A program made the position numbers and the translations under genes. Shown here in pieces: positions 1-5,838 of a DNA stretch of 5,838 bases. Below the pieces are notes generated by a model. The model saw only the letters and a list, made by a program, of their open reading frames with translations, did no database searches and had not been told where the DNA came from. The DNA lies in assembly GCA_934663655.1 (NCBI GenBank), contig CAKUKT010000177.1, forward strand, positions 1-5,838, in the 5' to 3' direction. Within the stretch, counting starts at the first letter, position 1. Every line of letters begins with the position of its first letter. The stretch is from an uncultured Victivallaceae bacterium (GTDB lineage Bacteria > Verrucomicrobiota > Lentisphaeria > Victivallales > Victivallaceae).

Positions 1-1
1 G

Positions 2-979
2 CTGGTGCCGCTGATGGCGATAATTTCCTCGCCCGACCTGCTGGTCTGCCATCGGCTGCTGCTCGGAGCGCTCACCGGGACGGTAACGGCGGCGCAGACG
101 CTGGTTTTAAGTACTACTCCGACACAGAACCGCTCTTTTGCGCTGGGGTCGTTGGCGTCGGCGTTGTTCGGCGGCATGATGTGCGGGCAGTTCCTCGGTG
201 GAAACTTCGTCGCCGCATACGGTTTTGACGCGGCGTTTTTCGGCGGGGGGGTGCTGCTGTTTCTGAGCGGCCTGCTGATACTCGGTTTCGCCAGGGAGAA
301 TTTCGAGCGCACGGAAAGTCTGGCGCACCGGCTGCGCCGGATTCCGGTGGGGTTGCCCCGGTTCGGAGCGATCTGGTATCTTTTATTTCTGTTTCTCTAC
401 ATGGGGTTGGCCCGGGAGTTCGACGGTCCGTTTCTGCCGCTGCTTGTCAAAGAGGTGATGAACGGTTCTCCGGAAGCGTTGCGGTGGAGCGGCTGGATCA
501 GTGCGGCGTGTTCGCTGGCGGGGGTGGTTTCCGGTCTGGTGATCGGTTTTCTCGCCGACCGGACGCCGCTTCTACGCCTGGCGGGGGTGGTGATTTTCAT
601 CTCCGGCGTGATGCGCATGGTGCAGTCATTTGCGCCGACGGTGGAGATGCTGATGGTTGAACGGGTGATGATGGTGCTGGCCGCCGGCGGCATGGAACCG
701 CTGTTTCAGTCGTGGCTGGCCTCCTCCACCCGTGAGAGTGAACATGGACTTTATTTCGGCTGGGCCGCCTGTGCCAAGGCGGTCGGCTGGATCTGCGGTT
801 CGTTGCTCGGCGGGCAGGCGGCGCAGCTTTTCGGCGGTGTAAGGGGCGTTTTCTTTGTTTCGGGGCTGATGTATTTTGTGACGATTGTCATTATGAATTT
901 TACCGCGCACCGGGTGGCGCCGCCGAATGTTTCCGGCGACGACCGCCGGCGTAGAACCGACAGGACGGCAGCCGGATGA
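2..979 (+). CDS. MFS transporter, MdtG-like drug-efflux type (5' end missing)
   Basis: This is the C-terminal part of a major facilitator superfamily transporter in the inner membrane. The frame is already open at base 2, and the GTG at 5 has no upstream sequence to support it, so the true start lies before the window; by comparison with MdtG-type proteins of about 400 residues, roughly 80-100 residues are missing. Counting from the GTG at 5, an HRLLLGALTG segment (16-25) resembles TM4 of DHA1 drug exporters. It is followed by an ALGSLASALFGG stretch (46-57) like TM5 of MdtG. A charged central loop lies at about 96-120. A second MFS motif-A copy, GFLADRTPLLRL (181-192), lies between two later helices. 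About eight to nine hydrophobic segments are visible, and the tail after 300 is polar and arginine-rich. The stop overlaps the next start by 4 bp (ATGA), so it is the first visible gene of the operon. The MFS fold is secure; the substrate is unknown, and drug efflux is only the closest resemblance. Confidence 0.85.
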   Translation: MVPLMAIISSPDLLVCHRLLLGALTGTVTAAQTLVLSTTPTQNRSFALGSLASALFGGMMCGQFLGGNFVAAYGFDAAFFGGGVLLFLSGLLILGFARENFERTESLAHRLRRIPVGLPRFGAIWYLLFLFLYMGLAREFDGPFLPLLVKEVMNGSPEALRWSGWISAACSLAGVVSGLVIGFLADRTPLLRLAGVVIFISGVMRMVQSFAPTVEMLMVERVMMVLAAGGMEPLFQSWLASSTRESEHGLYFGWAACAKAVGWICGSLLGGQAAQLFGGVRGVFFVSGLMYFVTIVIMNFTAHRVAPPNVSGDDRRRRTDRTAAG

Positions 980-1659
980 AGAGCGTAGAAAAAATCAATT
1001 CGAGGTTCCGGTTGCTGGCGGCGGTGTTCATCATCTGGGCGCTGGTGGCGGCGGGGCGGGCGTTTTACCTCGCGGGTCCGGGGCGGGCGAAATTCATCGA
1101 ACTTGGCGAAGCAATCGCCCGGCGGGAACCGGTTCTGCCGGCTTCACGCGGCCGGATTCTCGACCGCGACGGGGTGCCGCTGGCCTGGAATGAACGCTAT
1201 TATGATCTCTACTCGGACTTCGGCGATGATGAACCCTCCCGGCTGGAACGTGCGACCTTACGTCGGATTTTCGGGGTTTCCCATCCGGAAGCTGAAGCCG
1301 ACGGCCTGTTGCGGCGCAACCTTTCGGCCCGGGAACTGGTGGCGCTGGAGAGCCCGATCCGTGACGGGGCGCGGCTGCGGATTGTGCCCCGGGTCGAACG
1401 TATCACGGTGAGTTCCTCCCGGGTGCGCCGCCGGATCGGCCGGGTCGAGGTCCGCGACGGCGAACAATATGGCGTCTCCGGATTTGAACTGGAGTATGAC
1501 TCCCGGCTCCGCGGCCGGAACGGGCGGGCCCGGGTTTTGCTCGACCGCTGGCGCGGCTGGATTCCTTCCAGCTGGGAGATCGTCGAGGCGCCGGTGCCGG
1601 GACAGGATGTCCGGCTGGACTATTTCGCCTCTGAACTCGAAAGGAGTCCGGAAGAATGA
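976..1659 (+). CDS. Stand-alone class B PBP pedestal (dimerisation) domain protein lacking a transpeptidase domain
   Basis: The 227-residue protein has a short basic N-terminus and one membrane segment (about 12-33), as expected for a bitopic inner-membrane protein with its C-terminal part in the periplasm. It carries the hallmark of the class B PBP N-terminal domain, RGRILDRDGVPLA (58-70). A variable middle section follows (about 75-145). The closing part is GVSGFELEYDSRLRG (166-180), which corresponds to the family G-x-x-G-L-E-x-x-YD-x-x-L-x-G motif, and then PGQDVRLD (208-215), the strand that normally leads into the transpeptidase domain. The protein stops 12 residues later, so the SxxK, SxN and KTG catalytic motifs are absent, and the SEDS gene starts immediately. 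Full class B PBPs are usually about 550-700 residues. The start is set by the ATGA overlap with the MFS gene; AGGA at 962-965 is a weak Shine-Dalgarno sequence. By analogy with PBP2-RodA and FtsI-FtsW it probably binds and activates the adjacent SEDS polymerase; that role is inferred. A catalytically dead remnant is the alternative. Confidence 0.82.
   Translation: MKSVEKINSRFRLLAAVFIIWALVAAGRAFYLAGPGRAKFIELGEAIARREPVLPASRGRILDRDGVPLAWNERYYDLYSDFGDDEPSRLERATLRRIFGVSHPEAEADGLLRRNLSARELVALESPIRDGARLRIVPRVERITVSSSRVRRRIGRVEVRDGEQYGVSGFELEYDSRLRGRNGRARVLLDRWRGWIPSSWEIVEAPVPGQDVRLDYFASELERSPEE
1641..1646 (+). promoter_or_regulatory. Ribosome binding site of the SEDS gene
   Basis: AAGGAG lies 9 bases before the ATG at 1656, inside the last codons of the upstream pedestal gene. 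It supports the overlapping ATG as the true start and gives the SEDS gene its own initiation signal in addition to coupling. Confidence 0.75.
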
Positions 1660-2750
1660 ATGGACGATCCGGCAACGGCCGTTATGCTCCGGCGGCGGTG
1701 GTGTGGACAGCTTTCTTCATCCTGAGCATCTTCGGGGTGCTGACGATCGCCAGCAGCCAGAGTTTCGCGGTCCGCCCGCTGGCGCTGGCGATAAGGCAGT
1801 CCGGTCACATGTTGATCGGAGCGGCGGCGCTCTTTGTCGCATCCCGGTTGCCGTTCTCGTTTTACCGCCGCAACGCGGTGATGCTGACCGCCGGGGCGTT
1901 GACGGTACTGCTGCTGCTGCCGTGGTTCGGGATCCGGATCAACGGGATGAGCGGCTGGTTCAACTTCTTCGGCATTACCGTACAGCCGAGTGAATTTTTC
2001 AAACCGGTCGCGCTGCTCTCCTTTGTCGCGCTGATGATGTCTCTGCATGGTGAAACCAACCGGTTTTTCGGAGGGTTGGTGCTGGCGTTGCTGTGGGTGA
2101 TCCCGATACTGATTCAGCCGGATTTCGGGACTGCGGCGATCTACATGGGGATTTTTGCGATCGTCTATTTTCTTGCCGGCGGCTGGTGGCGCTGGCTGGT
2201 GGCGCTGGTCGGCACGGGAGCGGCCGGGGTGGGAATCTTTCTCTGGAGCCATCCTTACGCGCTGCGGCGGCTGACGGGATTTCTGGATCCGGAATCCGAT
2301 CCACTTGGAAATGGCTGGCATATCCGCCAGTTCGAACTGGCGATCGCCCGCGGCGGCTGGTTCGGTTCCAAGCTGGGCGGCGCGGTCTGGAGCAACGCCT
2401 ATCTGCCGTTTGCCTACAATGATTCGGCATTTGCGACGATGGCCGAGACGTTGGGATTTTTCGGGGTGCTGATTCCGGCGGCGGTGCTGGCGGCGCTGGT
2501 GGCGGCGCTGGTGGTGCTCGGTCACACGCCCCGGCTTGCGGAGTCGGCGCGTCTGTATATACTTGGCGCGGCGTCGTTGCTGGTGATGCAGACGTTGATC
2601 CATATCAGCGTCAATCTCGGACTGCTGCCGCCGACCGGATTGACGCTGCCGCTGATCAGTTACGGCGGCAGTTCGTTTGTGAGCTGCGGAATTATGCTCG
2701 GGATCGCCTTGAGCGCTTCCCGGGACAACCGGGAGGAGGCAAGAGCATGA
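1656..2750 (+). CDS. SEDS-family peptidoglycan glycosyltransferase (FtsW/RodA/SpoVE)
   Basis: The 364-residue polytopic membrane protein has about ten hydrophobic helices, close to the usual SEDS size. SEDS proteins polymerise lipid II into glycan strands and work with a class B PBP. Family motifs appear in order: NGMSGWFNF (96-104), with the conserved Trp at 101; QPSEFFK (110-116); QPDFGTA (154-160); FLDPESDPLGNGWHIRQ (209-225); LPFAYNDSAFA (250-260), with Asp256 at the position of the essential Asp of RodA/FtsW; AETLGFFG (263-270); and PPTGLTLPLISYGGSS (325-340). The NLGLLPPTGLTLPLISYGGSS-type ending looks more FtsW-like than RodA-like, but motifs alone do not settle which paralogue it is. 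The loop around Asp256 diverges from the common LPE-x-HTDFIFA, with E replaced by F and HT by YN. The gene overlaps its neighbours by 4 bp on both sides. The preceding pedestal protein is the expected partner, but it has no transpeptidase. Confidence 0.94.
   Translation: MNGRSGNGRYAPAAVVWTAFFILSIFGVLTIASSQSFAVRPLALAIRQSGHMLIGAAALFVASRLPFSFYRRNAVMLTAGALTVLLLLPWFGIRINGMSGWFNFFGITVQPSEFFKPVALLSFVALMMSLHGETNRFFGGLVLALLWVIPILIQPDFGTAAIYMGIFAIVYFLAGGWWRWLVALVGTGAAGVGIFLWSHPYALRRLTGFLDPESDPLGNGWHIRQFELAIARGGWFGSKLGGAVWSNAYLPFAYNDSAFATMAETLGFFGVLIPAAVLAALVAALVVLGHTPRLAESARLYILGAASLLVMQTLIHISVNLGLLPPTGLTLPLISYGGSSFVSCGIMLGIALSASRDNREEARA
2490..2513 (+). repeat. Two perfect tandem copies of a 12-bp unit within the SEDS gene
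   Basis: The unit GCGGCGCTGGTG occurs twice back to back and is in frame, encoding Ala-Ala-Leu-Val twice (SEDS residues 279-286) inside a membrane helix. It probably reflects slippage or low-complexity coding in a GC-rich genome and has no evident separate function. Confidence 0.7.
2734..2739 (+). promoter_or_regulatory. Ribosome binding site of the branching enzyme gene
   Basis: AGGAGG lies 7 bases before the ATG at 2747, inside the 3' end of the SEDS gene. It is the strongest Shine-Dalgarno sequence in the window and fixes the overlapping ATG as the start. It suggests the branching enzyme may be translated more strongly than its upstream neighbours. Confidence 0.8.
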
Positions 2751-4759
2751 CGATCGATGTAACCGTACCGCGTTGTAATCTCCGGCATCGTTTCGGCAGT
2801 GATCCCTGGCTGGCTCCCTACATTCCGGCGCTGGAACGCCGCCGTGACCGCTGTTGCGAACTGCGTCGGAAGATCGTCGCCCGGGCGGGGAGCCTGGCGA
2901 AGTTTGCTCTCGCGCACGAATATTTCGGTCTGCACCGGGATCCGGACGGCGACTGGGTGTTCCGGGAATGGGCGCCGGCGGCGACGCGGCTGTGGCTGCG
3001 GGGAGATTTCAACGGCTGGCGGATCGAGGAGAAATTTGCGGCGGCACGACTGCCCGACGGAGTGTGGGAGCTGCGGATACCGGCGGGCGTGCTTGAGCCG
3101 GGAATGAACTATATGATGATGGTCGCCTGGCCGGGCGGCGAAGGTGAACGGATTCCGGCTTTTGCACGCCGGGTGGTTCAGGATCCGGTGACGGGGCTGT
3201 TTTCGGCGCGGGTCGCCGGGGATGACGGCTATCGTTTCTGCAACCAGTCGCCGCCGCGTCCGGACGCGGCGTTGATCTACGAGGCGCACATCGGCATGTC
3301 CGGGGAGACCGAGGGTGTCGCCGGTTTTGCGGATTTCCGGGAACGGATGTTGCCCCGGATTGTCCGCTGTGGTTACAACACCGTACAGCTGATGGCGGTG
3401 ATGAGCCACCCCTATTACGGGAGTTTCGGTTATCACGTCGGGAGTTTTTTCGCGGTTGCGGACCGCTTCGGCACGCCGGAGGAATTTAAACGTCTGGTGG
3501 ACGCCGCCCACGGAATGGGACTGCGGGTGACGATGGACATCGTGCATTCGCACGCGGTCCGCAACGAACGCGATGGACTGGGCGCGATCGACGGAACGCA
3601 GGAAGCCTATTTTCACGCCGGTGAACGGGGAGTGCACCCGGCGTGGGACTCCTATTGTTTCAACTACGGTAAACCGGAAGTACTGCGATTTCTACTCTCC
3701 AACTGTCGTTACTGGCTGGAGGAGTTCCAGCTTGACGGCTTCCGTTTCGACGGGGTTACCAGCATGCTCTATACTCATCACGGGCTCGGGCGGTGTTTCG
3801 GAGATTATTCCGATTATTTCGGCGGGGCGGCGGACCTCGATGCGGCCGCCTACCTGACGCTGGCCAATGAACTTATTCACGAACTGCGTCCGGACGCGGT
3901 TACGGTGGCCGAGGATGTGAGCGGCATGCCCGGCGTCGCCGCCCCGGTGGCGGAAGGCGGACTGGGCTTTGATTACCGGCTGGCGATGGGAGTGACCGAT
4001 TACTGGTTCCGGCTTTTCGACATTCCGGACGAGCAGTGGAGCATGACGGGGTTATTCCACGAACTGGTCAACCGCCGTGCCGACGAGCACTCCATCAGTT
4101 ATGTCGAATCCCACGATCAGGCACTGGTCGGCGGCAAGAGTGCGATTTTCACGCTTGCGGATGCGGCGATGTACGATTCGATGCACGTTTCGTCGCGTCA
4201 TCCCGGGGTGGACCGGGCGATGGCGCTGCACAAAATGATCCGGCTGGCGACGGCGGCGACGGCGGATTCCGGATATCTGAATTTCATGGGCAATGAGTTC
4301 GGTCATCCGGAATGGATCGATTTCCCGCGGGAGGGGAACAACTGGTCCTACGCCCATGCGCGGCGGCTCTGGAGCCTCGCGGACGCGCCGGAACTGCGTT
4401 ACCGGTTTCTGGCGGAGTTTGACCGGGCGATGATCGAACTGGTCAAACGGGCGGGATTTTTTTCGAGGCTGGTGCAGCCGGTGCATCTTGACGACGACAA
4501 CGGGGTGCTGATCTTCGAACGCTCCGGTTTGTGGTTTTGTTTCAATTTCCACCCGACCCGGTCGTTGACCGACTACCGTTTCGAGGCGCGGCGCGGCGAA
4601 TACCGGGCGGTGCTCGACAGTGATGATGAGAAATTCGGCGGGTTTGGTTTCCGGGGTGCGGGGGAGCAGCACGGGACGCTGCCGACCGTAGCGGGGGATT
4701 TTCTGTCGCTCTATCTGCCGTGCCGGAGTGCGCTGGTGCTCGAACGGCTGGCGGATTGA
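2747..4759 (+). CDS. glgB: 1,4-alpha-glucan branching enzyme, GH13_8 (eukaryote-like) type
   Basis: The 670-residue cytoplasmic enzyme cuts alpha-1,4 chains of glycogen and rejoins them as alpha-1,6 branches. The N-terminus (DPWLAPYIPALERR, 19-32) and the YFG/REWAP region (59-77) match the eukaryote-like branching enzymes. A CBM48-type beta domain spans roughly 60-155 and includes LRGDFNGW (84-91). The GH13 barrel follows with YEAHIGMSG (178-186), region I DIVHSHA (264-270), region II FRFDGVTSMLY with nucleophile Asp335, region III VAEDVSGMP with acid/base Glu389, and region IV ESHDQALVG with Asp457. GYLNFMGNEFGHPEW (509-523) precedes a C-terminal beta domain (about 575-670). Length and all catalytic residues are those of a complete active enzyme; most bacterial GlgB proteins instead belong to GH13_9. 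It overlaps the SEDS gene by 4 bp, which is an odd context because no other glycogen gene is in the window. Activity is secure; the choice of glycogen over another alpha-glucan is assumed. Confidence 0.97.
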   Translation: MTIDVTVPRCNLRHRFGSDPWLAPYIPALERRRDRCCELRRKIVARAGSLAKFALAHEYFGLHRDPDGDWVFREWAPAATRLWLRGDFNGWRIEEKFAAARLPDGVWELRIPAGVLEPGMNYMMMVAWPGGEGERIPAFARRVVQDPVTGLFSARVAGDDGYRFCNQSPPRPDAALIYEAHIGMSGETEGVAGFADFRERMLPRIVRCGYNTVQLMAVMSHPYYGSFGYHVGSFFAVADRFGTPEEFKRLVDAAHGMGLRVTMDIVHSHAVRNERDGLGAIDGTQEAYFHAGERGVHPAWDSYCFNYGKPEVLRFLLSNCRYWLEEFQLDGFRFDGVTSMLYTHHGLGRCFGDYSDYFGGAADLDAAAYLTLANELIHELRPDAVTVAEDVSGMPGVAAPVAEGGLGFDYRLAMGVTDYWFRLFDIPDEQWSMTGLFHELVNRRADEHSISYVESHDQALVGGKSAIFTLADAAMYDSMHVSSRHPGVDRAMALHKMIRLATAATADSGYLNFMGNEFGHPEWIDFPREGNNWSYAHARRLWSLADAPELRYRFLAEFDRAMIELVKRAGFFSRLVQPVHLDDDNGVLIFERSGLWFCFNFHPTRSLTDYRFEARRGEYRAVLDSDDEKFGGFGFRGAGEQHGTLPTVAGDFLSLYLPCRSALVLERLAD

Positions 4760-4769
4760 AACCGGATAA

Positions 4770-4796
4770 ACTCCACGCTTCGGCGGCGTCCGGAGT
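4770..4796 (+). terminator. Imperfect stem-loop between the branching enzyme and GH20-like genes
   Basis: ACTCC (4770-4774) pairs with GGAGT (4792-4796), and ACGC (4775-4778) pairs with GCGT (4786-4789), leaving a CC bulge and a 7-base loop; a competing fold closes a C(UUCG)G tetraloop. It begins 10 bases after the stop at 4759, so it could end or attenuate transcription or protect the mRNA 3' end. No T-tract follows, so it is not a canonical intrinsic terminator. An 8-bp direct repeat, GATAAACT, flanks it at 4765-4772 and 4801-4808. Confidence 0.4.
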
Positions 4797-4811
4797 ATAA
4801 GATAAACTGAG

Positions 4812-4817
4812 AAAGGA
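4812..4817 (+). promoter_or_regulatory. Ribosome binding site of the GH20-like gene
   Basis: AAAGGA lies 7 bases before the ATG at 4825. It selects this start over the in-frame ATG codons at 4843 and 4858, which have no such signal. Confidence 0.75.
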
Positions 4818-4824
4818 ATAAAAT

Positions 4825-5838
4825 ATGGCGGATTTTTCCGGAATGGCTGCCCTGCCGATGCGCGGATTTATGATCTCATTGCATCTGATGCACGATTTTC
4901 TGCCCTGGTTCGGGCCGAATCTGCGGGGAATTGAACTGATTCTGGAGGCGATGCGGGAGGCTAACCTCAACACGCTGTTGTTTGAATATGAGGCGTTCTT
5001 TCCGTGGCGCGGGGAGAACCGGCGGATCAGTGCTTCCAACGCGTTTTCCGAGGAGGAGATCGGTGAGATCCGGCGTATGGCCGGGGATCGGGGAATCGAA
5101 CTTATTCCGCTGGTGCAGGTGCTCGGCCACGTTTATCATATCCTGATTCACGGGGAGTACCGCGCCTGCGCCGAAGATCCGGCGATGCCCCAGCAGCTTT
5201 GTCCGCTGGCGGAGGAGACGGCGGTGCTGGCGCGCCAGCTGATCGATGACACCATTGCGCTCCATCCCGGCTGCCGGTATATCCACCTCGGTGGCGACGA
5301 ATGTCGGCAGCTCGGGGTTTGTCCGCGCTGTGCCGAATTTGTCGCCGCGCACGGTCGGGGCGGACTTTTCTCCCAATACATGCGGATGGTGACCGATTAT
5401 GCGTTGTCGCGGGGAGTGACGCCGATCATCTGGCATGATATCGCGTTGCGTTATCCGGAATATCTCGGGGATTTCGACGATCGGGTGATGTTCCAATACT
5501 GGAACTACGGCGATGCGAGTCACGGCGATGCGGCCGGTCCTCTGGCGGAATTGCTCAGTGTCATTCCGGCCCGCCGCGTGATCGTGAGTCCCGGAGCGCG
5601 GGCGGAACGGTCGCACGGTGCGCTCCACCATTCCCCGGCGTTGATCGAGGCGAATATCCGCAACCTCAATCAACTGGCGGCGGCGGCGGGGGCGGCGGGG
5701 ACGATTCTCACCGACTGGCCGGATACAGGCTGTTCGTTTTTCGACAGTCTCTATGCGCTGCGGGTTCAGGGGGATGCTTCGCACACCGGCGGCGGGTTGG
5801 CTGCCCGGTTTCGGAGCCGGTACGCGGAAACGGTGTTC
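4825..5838 (+). CDS. GH20-like glycoside hydrolase (beta-N-acetylhexosaminidase-like), 3' end missing
   Basis: The frame is open from the ATG at 4825 to the last base, giving 338 residues without a stop, so the gene continues beyond the window. GH20 enzymes remove terminal beta-linked GlcNAc or GalNAc by substrate-assisted catalysis. Motifs fit the family's TIM barrel: RGFMIS on the first strand (13-18); an LLFEYEAFFPW strand (51-61); a QVLGHVYHIL segment (98-107); and HLGGDE (154-159), whose Asp158-Glu159 pair corresponds to the polarising Asp and general acid Glu. Later barrel elements follow: IIWHD (201-205), QYWNY (224-228) and TDWPD (296-300). The GDE pair leads into CRQLGVCPRC (160-169), an LG-x-C-x-x-C arrangement reminiscent of hexosaminidase D-type proteins. 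There is no signal peptide, so it probably acts in the cytoplasm. It is separated from the operon by a 65-bp gap with a hairpin and may be its own unit or a weakly linked last gene. The fold is fairly sure; the substrate is open. Confidence 0.78.
   Translation, partial: MADFSGMAALPMRGFMISLHLMHDFLPWFGPNLRGIELILEAMREANLNTLLFEYEAFFPWRGENRRISASNAFSEEEIGEIRRMAGDRGIELIPLVQVLGHVYHILIHGEYRACAEDPAMPQQLCPLAEETAVLARQLIDDTIALHPGCRYIHLGGDECRQLGVCPRCAEFVAAHGRGGLFSQYMRMVTDYALSRGVTPIIWHDIALRYPEYLGDFDDRVMFQYWNYGDASHGDAAGPLAELLSVIPARRVIVSPGARAERSHGALHHSPALIEANIRNLNQLAAAAGAAGTILTDWPDTGCSFFDSLYALRVQGDASHTGGGLAARFRSRYAETVF

Noticed and set aside
5..7. GTG as the start codon of the MFS transporter
   Set aside because: The frame is open upstream to the window edge, the protein would begin inside the N-terminal half of the MFS fold, and no upstream sequence is available to support initiation.
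1469..1993. + strand frame spanning the pedestal/SEDS junction that could have been a frameshifted transpeptidase remnant
   Set aside because: Its translation shows no SxxK, SxN or KTG motif and is low-complexity; the SEDS frame accounts for the DNA, so there is no hidden transpeptidase here.
1620..2603. Long open frame on the - strand opposite the SEDS gene (327 codons)
   Set aside because: The translation is rich in Arg, His, Gln and Pro with no recognisable domain, and it lies opposite a motif-complete SEDS gene. It is a GC-driven shadow.
2660..3637. Long open frame on the - strand opposite the branching enzyme (325 codons)
   Set aside because: No family motifs and a biased composition; the + strand carries all GH13 catalytic regions.
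4796..4803. TATAAGAT as a possible -10 promoter element for the GH20-like gene
   Set aside because: There is no recognisable -35 box at the right distance, and the bases abut the hairpin; the match alone is too weak to call a promoter.
5677..5700. GCG-rich simple repeat
   Set aside because: It is in-frame coding for an alanine/glycine-rich helix-loop (residues 285-292) of the GH20-like protein; ordinary low complexity for this GC content.
4876..5784. 302-codon open frame on the - strand near the right end
   Set aside because: It is the antisense shadow of the + strand GH20-like gene, which has a good SD, a plausible start and the HLGGDE motif and runs off the window without a stop.

Overview
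The window is a GC-rich bacterial segment read entirely from the + strand. It holds five protein-coding genes packed almost end to end and no RNA genes, CRISPR arrays or insertion sequences that I can see. Two points suggest the host. The branching enzyme is of the eukaryote-like GH13_8 type rather than the usual bacterial GH13_9 type, and a GH20-like glycosidase follows it. A member of the PVC group, such as a Lentisphaerota/Victivallis-type bacterium, or a high-GC Bacteroidota relative would fit. This is an inference from gene content, not a demonstrated placement.

Layout: (1) The 3' part of an MFS transporter resembling MdtG-type drug efflux proteins fills positions 2-979; its start lies outside the window. 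(2) Positions 976-1659 encode a 227-residue membrane-anchored protein that looks like the N-terminal pedestal (dimerisation) half of a class B penicillin-binding protein. It ends where the transpeptidase domain should begin. (3) Positions 1656-2750 encode a complete FtsW/RodA/SpoVE (SEDS) peptidoglycan glycosyltransferase. (4) Positions 2747-4759 encode a complete 1,4-alpha-glucan branching enzyme. (5) After a 65-bp gap containing a hairpin, a GH20-like glycosidase starts at 4825 and runs off the window end.

Genes 1 to 4 are joined by three consecutive 4-bp ATGA stop/start overlaps, so they very probably form one translationally coupled operon. Genes 2 and 3 mirror the known class B PBP-SEDS pairing (PBP2-RodA, FtsI-FtsW), in which the PBP pedestal contacts and activates the SEDS polymerase. 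Here the PBP partner has no catalytic transpeptidase domain, so the pair may polymerise glycan strands while crosslinking is supplied by another enzyme. This is the most interesting feature of the window. Coupling to a glycogen branching enzyme and an MFS exporter is also unusual and has no obvious explanation.
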